From contig NZ_CANLNE010000003.1 of NCBI RefSeq assembly GCF_947492555.1, forward strand, positions 310,001 through 374,000: a DNA stretch of 64,000 bases, read 5' to 3'. Within the stretch, counting starts at the first letter, position 1, and each line of letters opens with the position of its first letter. Origin of the DNA: an uncultured Roseobacter sp. Its GTDB lineage: Bacteria > Pseudomonadota > Alphaproteobacteria > Rhodobacterales > Rhodobacteraceae. The notes beneath the pieces were generated by a model that was not told the DNA's origin, ran no database searches, and saw only the letters and a list, made by a program, of their open reading frames with translations. A program made the translations under genes and the position numbers. Of the stretch, positions 16,193 through 23,503 are shown one piece after another.

Positions 16193-18013
16193 TCAGTCCT
16201 CCATCGCCTCCAATTCGTCGATGAAGCCCGAGATCATGCTGAGCCCCTTGTCCCAGAAGGCCGGGTCCGACGCATCGAGCCCAAAGGGGGCCAGAAGCTC
16301 CTTGTGATGCTTTGATCCGCCTGCCTTCAGCATGTCGAAATATTTGTCTTCGAATCCTTCGTCGCCTTCTGCGTAAACGGCATAAAGCGCATTCACCAGC
16401 CCGTCACCAAAGGCATAGGCGTAGACGTAGAAGGGCGAATGCACAAAGTGAGGGATGTAGGCCCAGAAGGTCTCATACCCCTCCATGAACTCGAAGGCAG
16501 GCCCAAGGCTTTCCGCCTGCACCGACATCCAGAGCGCGTTGATGTCATCGGGGGTCAGCTCACCGCCACGCCGCGCGGCATGCAGTTTGCATTCGAAATC
16601 GTAGAACGCGATCTGCCGCACCACCGTGTTGATCATGTCCTCAACCTTGCCCGCCAGCAGCACCTTGCGTTGGGCTTGCGTTTCGGCCCCGTCGAGCATT
16701 TTGCGGAAGGTGAGCATTTCGCCAAAGACACTGGCGGTTTCGGCCAGTGTCAGCGGGGTGGAGGATAGCATTTCGCCCTGTTCTGCCGCCAGCACCTGAT
16801 GCACGCCGTGGCCCAGCTCATGCGCCAAAGTCATGACATCACGCGGTTTTCCCAGATAGTTCAGCATCACATACGGGTGCACGTTGGTCACCGTCGGATG
16901 CGCAAAGGCCCCCGGTGCCTTGCCCGGTTTCACGCCCGCGTCGATCCAGCCTTTGCGGAAAAACGGCTCCGCGATCTCGCCCATGCGGGGATCAAAGGCG
17001 GTGTAGGCGGTCATCACCGTTTGCTCGGCCTCGTCCCAGTTCACGATGCGCGTGTCTTCCATCGGCAGCGGTGCATTGCGGTCCCAGACCTGCATCTTGT
17101 CGAGGCCCAGCCACTTGCGCTTGAGTTCGTAATACCGGTGGCTGAGCTTGGGGTAGGCGTCGACCACGGCGTTGCGCAGCGCTTCGACCACTTCGGGCTC
17201 CACCTGATTGCTGAGATGACGGCCCAGCTGTGCTGTTTCCATCCCGCGCCAGCGATCTATGATTTCCTTTTCCTTGGCTTGGGTGTTGTGCACCCGCGCG
17301 AAGGTCTTGATGTTGTCGGAAAATACCTCGGCAAGCACCTGCGCCGCCGCCTCCCGCTTGCCCCGTTCCGGATCGGTCAGCAGGTTCAGCGTGCCTTCGA
17401 TGTTGAGCGTCTCGCCCTCTACCTCGAATTCCAGACCCGCGATGGTCTCATCAAAAAGCCGCTCCCAGGCATCGCCGACCACGCCAAGATCGTGCAGGAA
17501 CTTTTCCAACTCGTCGCTAAGTTGATAAGGCTTCATCGCCCGGATGCGGTCAAAGACCGGTTTGTAGCGCGCCAGATCGGCGTTCTGGGCATAAAGACCC
17601 TCCAAGTGATCATCCGGCAGGCGGTTGATCTCCAGCGTGAAAAACACCAGCGGCGTGGTGAAGTTGGTGATCTTCTCCTGCAGGTCGGACATGAACTTGG
17701 CCCGGCCCGCATCGGTGGTCAGCTGGTAATAGCGCAGACCGGCAAAGGACATGATGCGCCCGGCGATCTGGTTGATCTTTTCGTTCCGCAGCACGCAGTC
17801 CAGAAATCCCGGGGCATCCAGTTCACCAAGCTTGCCTTCGTAGTCGGATGCAAAGCTCGCGCAGGCCTGTTCCAGCCAGTCCAGATCACGCTTAAGTTCG
17901 GTTGCGTCTTCCCCGGTGTAGAGGTCATCGAGATTCCACTCGGGCAAATCGCCCAAAGGGGCACCGGAACCGGCAGCATTCGCGTCACGCAGGGGAAAGG
18001 GGAGTTGAAACAT
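16193..18013 (-). CDS. M3 family oligoendopeptidase (PepF type)
   Basis: This 606-residue zinc peptidase belongs to family M3B. The HELGH motif lies near residue 396 (MTLAHELGHGVHQ), followed by the downstream Glu in LAETASVFGEML; these are the expected zinc ligands and catalytic residue. The N-terminal half is the helical cap domain of PepF/M3 enzymes. No signal peptide is visible, so it is cytoplasmic and probably degrades peptides of about 7-17 residues. The ATG at 18013 is chosen over upstream in-frame starts because GAGGTCCTTG precedes it. It lies 69 bp after the amidohydrolase gene on the same strand. Confidence 0.9.
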   Translation of the reverse strand: MFQLPFPLRDANAAGSGAPLGDLPEWNLDDLYTGEDATELKRDLDWLEQACASFASDYEGKLGELDAPGFLDCVLRNEKINQIAGRIMSFAGLRYYQLTTDAGRAKFMSDLQEKITNFTTPLVFFTLEINRLPDDHLEGLYAQNADLARYKPVFDRIRAMKPYQLSDELEKFLHDLGVVGDAWERLFDETIAGLEFEVEGETLNIEGTLNLLTDPERGKREAAAQVLAEVFSDNIKTFARVHNTQAKEKEIIDRWRGMETAQLGRHLSNQVEPEVVEALRNAVVDAYPKLSHRYYELKRKWLGLDKMQVWDRNAPLPMEDTRIVNWDEAEQTVMTAYTAFDPRMGEIAEPFFRKGWIDAGVKPGKAPGAFAHPTVTNVHPYVMLNYLGKPRDVMTLAHELGHGVHQVLAAEQGEMLSSTPLTLAETASVFGEMLTFRKMLDGAETQAQRKVLLAGKVEDMINTVVRQIAFYDFECKLHAARRGGELTPDDINALWMSVQAESLGPAFEFMEGYETFWAYIPHFVHSPFYVYAYAFGDGLVNALYAVYAEGDEGFEDKYFDMLKAGGSKHHKELLAPFGLDASDPAFWDKGLSMISGFIDELEAMED

Positions 18014-18082
18014 CAAGGACCTCATCAGTGTTTCGCTATACCTATTTCGGGCAGGGCGGCGGGACAAGCAGGGCCGCTGCCT

Positions 18083-18967
18083 TCATGCAGTGTCGAACCC
18101 AAAAAGACGCGCCGGGTTGTCCACGAGGACGCGCTGCCGGGTCTGTTCATCGGGCACAACGCGGTCGAATGCGTTCAGAAGGTCCGCGGCCTGCGGCATC
18201 TGCGCATCCGCCAGCATCAGATGCGGCCAGTCCGACCCCCAGAGGCAACGTTCCGGGTTGGCGGCGATTAATGCTGCAACCAACGGGTCCGCCTGCACAT
18301 AAGGGGCCGGGCACATGCGATAAAGCGCCGAAAGCTTCACCCAGGCCTTCCCGTCGGCCAGCAGGCGGCAGAGCGCCTGAAAACCAACGGAGTCTGGCGT
18401 AGGCGCATCCTTGGGCCAGCCGATATGATCAAAGACGACATCGGTCTTCAGGGCGCGCACATCGTCGGCAATCTCCGCCATATGCTGATCCGCGTGGCAG
18501 AGCATCTGGATGTGCAGGCCGCGTTCCGCCAAGGCCGGGGCCATTGTTTTGGCACCACCCCAGCTCAGGACACCGCCGTGCACATAGTTGAGCCGCACGG
18601 CGGCCATGTTCCACGCCACAAAAGCATCCATCTGCTGGTCTGAGGCACCATCGGCAAGCAGCCCGACGCCCTTGAAACCCGGACCCATGCGTTTCACGGC
18701 TTCGACGGTGACGCTGTTGTCCGTGCCGTAGAGGATGGAATGCACAATCACCCCGCGCGAAAAGCCTAATGTTTCCAGTTGGGTGCGGAACATCTCAAGC
18801 CAGCCGTCCAGATCAGGGCCCGGCGCGGGGTTTTCGACGCGCCCATCCCACAGGGGGTACTCTTCTCGCCCGGCGACCAGATGCACATGCGCGTCGCAGG
18901 CCCCGTCGGGCGCGCGTTTTCGGGGGGCGTGTGGGGGCGGTGGCAGAAGGGCGTCCGGCTTATCCAT
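18083..18967 (-). CDS. Amidohydrolase family 2 (TIM-barrel metal-dependent hydrolase, LigI-like)
   Basis: The 294-residue protein begins with a proline-rich tail and then CDAHVHLV (about residue 24), the metal-binding start of an amidohydrolase barrel. Later motifs include VVFDHIGWP and CLWGSDWPH (about 239) with the C-terminal Asp. This pattern matches 2-pyrone-4,6-dicarboxylate lactonase (LigI) and relatives. Neighbouring genes do not suggest an aromatic pathway, so the substrate is uncertain. Its start overlaps the end of the DNA ligase gene by 8 bp, so they are probably cotranscribed although their roles seem unrelated. Confidence 0.82.
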   Translation of the reverse strand: MDKPDALLPPPPHAPRKRAPDGACDAHVHLVAGREEYPLWDGRVENPAPGPDLDGWLEMFRTQLETLGFSRGVIVHSILYGTDNSVTVEAVKRMGPGFKGVGLLADGASDQQMDAFVAWNMAAVRLNYVHGGVLSWGGAKTMAPALAERGLHIQMLCHADQHMAEIADDVRALKTDVVFDHIGWPKDAPTPDSVGFQALCRLLADGKAWVKLSALYRMCPAPYVQADPLVAALIAANPERCLWGSDWPHLMLADAQMPQAADLLNAFDRVVPDEQTRQRVLVDNPARLFGFDTA

Positions 18968-20558
18968 AAATCCTCAGCATGTCGTTCAAATCGTCCAGCG
19001 TGTTGGCTTCCTGCAGCGGTTTGTCCTGCCGCCAGCGCGACATACGCGGAAACCGCAGGGCAACGCCAGATTTGTGGCGCGGGCTGGCCTGAATGCCTTC
19101 AAAGGCGATCTCGAACACATGGTGTGGCGTCACCTGCCGCACCGGGCCAAAGCGCTGCAGCGTGTTCTTGCGCACCCATTTGGTGATCTCGCGAAACTCC
19201 GCGTCTGTGAGCCCGGAATAGGCCTTGGTGAAGGGCACCAGATCATTGCCGTTCCAGACGGCGAAAGTGAAATCGGTGAAGAGATTGGCGCGCCGCCCGT
19301 GGCCCGCCTGGGCATAGATCATCACCGCGTCGATGGTCAGCGGGTCGAGCTTCCACTTCCACCAGTCGCCCTTCTTGCGCCCGACCAGATAGGGGCTGTC
19401 GGCACGTTTGAGCATAAGCCCTTCGGCGTTTTCGTCACGTGCGACGGATCGGACCTCCGCGAGGTCCTCCCAACTGTCGAAATCAAGCTGGGGAGAGAGC
19501 CGCACCGGCGCTTCGGCGGGCAGATCGGCGCAGGCACGTTCCAGCACGGCGCGGCGCTCGGCAAAGGGGGTCTCGCGCATGTCGGCCCCTTCCCATTCGA
19601 GCAGGTCATAGGCGTGCAGAACGACGGGCGCTTCGGCCAGCAGCTTTTTCGGCACCGTCTTGCGCCCAATCCTGCGCTGAAGCGCGTTAAAGCTCGCAGG
19701 GCTTTCGGTCTGTGGATGCCAGACCAGCAGTTCCCCGTCGAGCACCGTGCCTGAGGGCAGGAAATCCACCGCACGCGCCAGTTCCGGAAACCGGTCGGTC
19801 ATCAACTCCTCGCCCCGCGACCAGACAAAATGCTGCCCGTCCCGCAGGATCAGCTGGCCGCGAATGCCGTCCCATTTCCACTCTGCGCGCCAGTCTTCGG
19901 GAGCGCCAAGGGCGTCGGGGCCGTCTTCCAGCGCATAGGCAAGATAGAAAGGGTAGGGGCGCGACGCATCGGCAGAGGCATCTTCGGCCTCAATCAGCGC
20001 CTCCCATGTGGTGTCGTCGGGGTGCCAGTTGCCCATCAGGCGGTGCGCCAGTTCCGCCTCCGATTTGTCGGTGGCGCGGGACAGCGCACGGGTCATCAGT
20101 TTCTGGCTGACCCCCATGCGAAACCCGCCGGTGATCAGCTTGTTGAAGACAAAGCGTTCCGTCCCGCCAAGCTGCGCCCAGGCCTGAAGAACCGCGGCCT
20201 TCCGGTCCTCTTCCTCGACACTGGCCAGCGCGCGCAAGGCGTTGATCCAATGCGACAGGCTTTCATCCGAAGACGTTTCATTCGGGGGCAGCACCAGGGC
20301 GATGGTTTCGGCCAGATCGCCGACAATCGGGTAGCTTTCCTCAAAGAGCCAGAGCGGAATGCGCGCCTCTTCCGCCGCCCATTCGCGCAGCTTGGTGGTG
20401 GTCACCGCGCGTTTCGGTCTGCGCCCGGAGAACAGCGCCATGGTCCACATCCGGTCCATATCGGGCGCCTCGGCAAAGTAATCCGCCAGAGCAGAAACTT
20501 TCACGGTGGTTTTGGTGCTATGATCGATGGCGTTGAAGAGGGCGGCGAAGTGCTTCAT
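18960..20558 (-). CDS. ATP-dependent DNA ligase (LigC-like, exonuclease-associated)
   Basis: The 532-residue protein has an N-terminal DNA-binding domain of about 200 residues, an adenylation domain with EWKWDGIRGQ (active-site Lys near residue 227), SRGEELMTDRFPEL, LDGELLVW and EGLMLKRADSPY, and a C-terminal OB domain with GDWWKWKLDPLTIDAV. The family is linked to repair of crosslinks and double-strand breaks. Its ATG overlaps the stop of the metallo-beta-lactamase-fold exonuclease gene by 4 bp (ATGA), the conserved ligase-exonuclease pairing. The helicase (lhr) and phosphoesterase genes that often complete this cluster are absent here. Confidence 0.92.
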   Translation of the reverse strand: MKHFAALFNAIDHSTKTTVKVSALADYFAEAPDMDRMWTMALFSGRRPKRAVTTTKLREWAAEEARIPLWLFEESYPIVGDLAETIALVLPPNETSSDESLSHWINALRALASVEEEDRKAAVLQAWAQLGGTERFVFNKLITGGFRMGVSQKLMTRALSRATDKSEAELAHRLMGNWHPDDTTWEALIEAEDASADASRPYPFYLAYALEDGPDALGAPEDWRAEWKWDGIRGQLILRDGQHFVWSRGEELMTDRFPELARAVDFLPSGTVLDGELLVWHPQTESPASFNALQRRIGRKTVPKKLLAEAPVVLHAYDLLEWEGADMRETPFAERRAVLERACADLPAEAPVRLSPQLDFDSWEDLAEVRSVARDENAEGLMLKRADSPYLVGRKKGDWWKWKLDPLTIDAVMIYAQAGHGRRANLFTDFTFAVWNGNDLVPFTKAYSGLTDAEFREITKWVRKNTLQRFGPVRQVTPHHVFEIAFEGIQASPRHKSGVALRFPRMSRWRQDKPLQEANTLDDLNDMLRIYG

Positions 20559-21568
20559 TCCTTACCCTCCGTGTCCAGCGTCTCCCCTTCGAACTCGGTG
20601 GGCACCACCTGAGCGTTCCAGCCGTTTTCCACCAGATATCGCGTGAAGATATCCGTATAGCCATGCGTCACATATATGTTTTCCGCGCCGGTTTCCCTGA
20701 TCGTGTCGAGCAGGCCCTGCCAGTCGGCATGGTCGGAAATTACAAAACCCCGGTCGCCTGCACGCCTGCGCCGGACCCCGCGCAACTGCATCCAGCCGCT
20801 GGCAAAAGCGTTTTCCTGCGCGCCGAATTTCCGGGCCCAGGCGCTGCCCAGTGCCGAGGGCGGCGCCAGTACCAGGGCCCCCGGATAGGCCTTGGGGTCG
20901 ATCTCAGCCGTCGCGTGTACAGTTTCCGGCAGGTCAATCCCCTGCGCCCGCAGTACCTTGTTTGTGGCTTCCACGGCGCCATGGGTCAGGATCGGGCCGA
21001 TATCCGCATTCAGCATCGTCAACAATCGCTGTGCCTTGCCCAGGGCGTAGGCTCCCAGAAACGCGGTCTTGCCCGCCGCTGCGCAGGCCGCCCACCAGTC
21101 GTTGATCTCGCGCGCGATCTGCGCCTGAGGTTGCCAGCGAAAGACCGGTAACCCGAACGTCGATTCCGTGATGAAGTGGTGGCAGCGCTGCGGCTCGAAC
21201 GGCTCTGACAGCCCATCGTCTTCGGTCTTGTAATCCCCCGAGGCCACCCAGATTTCCCCGGCCACCTCTACCCGGATTTGCGCAGAGCCGGGCACATGTC
21301 CCGCGGGGTGGAAAGAAACCTGCGCATCGCCAATGGTAACCACGTCGCCATAGGGCACGCCCTGCGCGGTGATCTCCCCCAGACGGTGCCGCATCACAGG
21401 CAAGGCTGCGTTGGTCGCAAGGTAGCTTTGGTGGCCACTGCGGGCGTGATCCGCGTGACCATGGGTGATCAGGGCACGCTCCACCGGACGCCAGGGATCG
21501 ATATAGAAATCACCGGCCGCGCAGTAGATGCCATGGTCTGTAAATGTGAGGGCGGGGTAAGAACTCAT
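20555..21568 (-). CDS. Ligase-associated DNA exonuclease (metallo-beta-lactamase/beta-CASP fold)
   Basis: The 337-residue protein has the metal-binding motif THGHADHA (H36, H38, D40, H41), FHPAGHVPGSAQIRVE near residue 90, ASGDYKTEDDG, and late FVISDHADWQGL and VTHGY segments typical of the beta-CASP group related to SNM1/Artemis nucleases. It is cotranscribed with the downstream ATP-dependent DNA ligase, and the pair is thought to process and reseal DNA ends. The start at 21568 (ATG) is used because the upstream in-frame start is a TTG. It lies 39 bp after the alpha/beta hydrolase gene. Confidence 0.9.
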   Translation of the reverse strand: MSSYPALTFTDHGIYCAAGDFYIDPWRPVERALITHGHADHARSGHQSYLATNAALPVMRHRLGEITAQGVPYGDVVTIGDAQVSFHPAGHVPGSAQIRVEVAGEIWVASGDYKTEDDGLSEPFEPQRCHHFITESTFGLPVFRWQPQAQIAREINDWWAACAAAGKTAFLGAYALGKAQRLLTMLNADIGPILTHGAVEATNKVLRAQGIDLPETVHATAEIDPKAYPGALVLAPPSALGSAWARKFGAQENAFASGWMQLRGVRRRRAGDRGFVISDHADWQGLLDTIRETGAENIYVTHGYTDIFTRYLVENGWNAQVVPTEFEGETLDTEGKE

Positions 21569-21607
21569 GTCAGCCAATCTAGACGGCTGGCAGCTTTTGC
21601 CCAGACC

Positions 21608-22555
21608 CTAGCCGTGGCCGCCGCTGAGAAAAAGCTCAGCCATGCGATCAAAGAGCGGATCAGCCACTGCCGCGCTTTCCATCAGCACCTCATGCTCGCC
21701 GTCCGGCACCAGTTCGAGTGTGCCGCGTTTCCACGCATCCATACGGCGGTGTACGGCGCTGATATCGACAATGCGTTCGTTGGTGCCCAGAAAGGTGACA
21801 CAGGGCAAGTTGGGCGACGGGCGGCTGGACAGATGCCGCGTTTCTAGCAAGGCCTCGCGCAGCCAGACGAAGCTGGGCCCGCCCAGAGCCAGTTCGGGGT
21901 GCGCTTCGAGTTGCTTTCGCATCATTTCGAACTGCTCCGGGTCACGCGTGAGCAGGTTGTCCTGGAACCCGTCGGTCAGAACATGGTGTTCGATCGTAGT
22001 ACCTGGGGGCAGGCGGTGGCCCTGTCCGACGCGCGGCATCACATGGCTGAGCGTCCAAGCCACCGGTCGCAAATGCGGCGCAATGCGAATGCCCCACATC
22101 GGGCCAGTGAAGGCCGTGGCCTGCACCGACAATCCCTCCATCGCGGCGCGCAGGCCGATGGCCCCGCCCATGGAGTGGGCCAGCAGGAAAAATGGACGCG
22201 GCATCTCCAGCGTCCGCGCCGCCCGGACCAAGGCATTTACGTCTTTCTGGTAGTCGCTGAAATGCTCGACATGGCCCATCAACGGATTGTCGAGCAGTCG
22301 GTCTGCCAGACCCTGGCCCCTCCAGTCGATGGCCATGCTGGCAAAACCACGCCGAGCCAGTGCGGCCGCACAACCATCGTACTTTTCAATGAATTCGGTG
22401 CGTCCGGGAAAGATCAGTACTGTGCCTTTTGCCTCCGATTTCGACCATTGGCCGATCCGGACACGCAGATCGTCAGACGTCTGCGCCCAATGCGCAGCCC
22501 CGCCTTTCTCTCCAAAAGCGATGTCGCTGAGAAAAGGGGCGGGGCTAAGGCTCAT
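21608..22555 (-). CDS. Alpha/beta hydrolase (monoacylglycerol lipase / lysophospholipase-like)
   Basis: The 315-residue protein has an alpha/beta hydrolase fold with oxyanion region IFPGRTEF (about residue 48), nucleophile elbow LLAHSMGGAIG (Ser128), the acidic residue around NERIVD, and the catalytic His in PDGEHEVLME. It fits the serine aminopeptidase S33 / PldB group. The natural substrate is unknown. The start shares one base with the stop of the SCP2 gene (TGATG), so translation is likely coupled. A lipid-related role is suggested by that partner, but this is inference. Confidence 0.85.
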   Translation of the reverse strand: MSLSPAPFLSDIAFGEKGGAAHWAQTSDDLRVRIGQWSKSEAKGTVLIFPGRTEFIEKYDGCAAALARRGFASMAIDWRGQGLADRLLDNPLMGHVEHFSDYQKDVNALVRAARTLEMPRPFFLLAHSMGGAIGLRAAMEGLSVQATAFTGPMWGIRIAPHLRPVAWTLSHVMPRVGQGHRLPPGTTIEHHVLTDGFQDNLLTRDPEQFEMMRKQLEAHPELALGGPSFVWLREALLETRHLSSRPSPNLPCVTFLGTNERIVDISAVHRRMDAWKRGTLELVPDGEHEVLMESAAVADPLFDRMAELFLSGGHG

Positions 22556-22845
22556 CAGGCCAGCGCAGAGGCGAGTTGCATGGCCATACCCATATCGCCG
22601 TCCACGCTGAGCTTGCCGGTCATGAAGGCGCTTGTGGGGTTCGTGTCCCCGTCCAGAATGGATTTGAACGTGTCGGCATCCGCGCTCAGTGTCACGTCGG
22701 CGGCCTCGTCGCCCGCGCGCGCGCCGGAGCTGTCCATCATAACGCAGCCTTCGCCCGCAATGTCGAATTTGGCCGTGCCGCCAAAGTCCGATCCTGCCAG
22801 TTTTTCGTTCAGCGCCACCACGGCCTCATTCACAATATCGCTCAT
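22555..22845 (-). CDS. SCP2 sterol-binding domain protein
   Basis: The 96-residue protein is a stand-alone SCP2 domain: GTAKFDIAGEGCVMMD, ADVTLSADADTFKSILDG and SAFMTGKLSVDGDMGMAMQL. Such proteins bind hydrophobic ligands such as fatty acyl groups. A GTG lies 2 codons upstream of the ATG, but AAAGGG is better placed for the ATG at 22845. The stop overlaps the lipase-like gene by one base. It is divergent from the TPR protein, 75 bp away. Confidence 0.85.
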   Translation of the reverse strand: MSDIVNEAVVALNEKLAGSDFGGTAKFDIAGEGCVMMDSSGARAGDEAADVTLSADADTFKSILDGDTNPTSAFMTGKLSVDGDMGMAMQLASALA

Positions 22846-22920
22846 CTTCACGCCCTTTTGGGTTCACGGCATCTTTGGGCACTGGAATTGCCCTGCATGC
22901 CTGTTACATTCAAATGTGTT

Positions 22921-23478
22921 ATGGCCATGAAACTCTATTTCCTCAAACGTGTCGTTACGGCATTTGTCATCGCGCTCGTTTTTGTCGCGCCAGCGCAAGC
23001 TCAGCAAAGCGAAGAGGCTTTATTGCAACAGTTGCGTGAGGCGCCCGAATCAGAGGCGCCGCGGTTGGACCGTGAATTGTCCCTGATCTGGGACAGGTCG
23101 GGGTCCGCGTCGATGGACCTTTTGCTAAAACGTGGTCGGGACGCGCTGGAGCAGGAGGAGACGGACAAAGCCATCGATCACCTGACGGCGCTGACCGATC
23201 ATGCGCCGGATTTTGCCGAAGGCTGGCATGCGCGCGCGACCGCCTTCTATCAGGCCGGGCTCTATGGTCCGGCGCTGGATGATCTGGAACGGGCGCTGGC
23301 GTTAAATCCCAACAATTACAATGCGATCTTCGGGCTTGGCGTGATGTTGCAGGAGTTCGGCGACCATGACCGGGCCGCCGCGGCCTTCGAACGTGTTCTG
23401 GCCTTGCATCCCAACCATGAGAACGCGAAAACGGCGATGGAGCAGCTCAAGCGGCGCGGCATCGGTCGGACCCTCTGA
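22921..23478 (+). CDS. Exported TPR-repeat protein
   Basis: This 185-residue protein has a signal peptide (MAMKLYFLKRVVTAF followed by a hydrophobic core, likely cut after AQA near residue 28) and TPR repeats between about residues 70 and 170 (FAEGWHARATAFYQAGLYGPALDDLERAL; YNAIFGLGVMLQEFGDHDRAAAAFERVL). It probably serves as a periplasmic scaffold. Starts at 22897, 22921 and 22927 are possible, none with a clear ribosome binding site. It lies 25 bp before the helicase gene and is probably cotranscribed with it. Confidence 0.78.
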   Translation: MAMKLYFLKRVVTAFVIALVFVAPAQAQQSEEALLQQLREAPESEAPRLDRELSLIWDRSGSASMDLLLKRGRDALEQEETDKAIDHLTALTDHAPDFAEGWHARATAFYQAGLYGPALDDLERALALNPNNYNAIFGLGVMLQEFGDHDRAAAAFERVLALHPNHENAKTAMEQLKRRGIGRTL

Positions 23479-23503
23479 GCAGCAACAAACGAAGGACAGC
23501 GCC

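Noticed and set aside
16799-18271. 490-codon plus-strand frame opposite the M3 peptidase
   Set aside because: The opposite strand encodes a complete PepF-type enzyme with HELGH. The plus frame has biased composition typical of a shadow in high-GC DNA and no recognisable domain.
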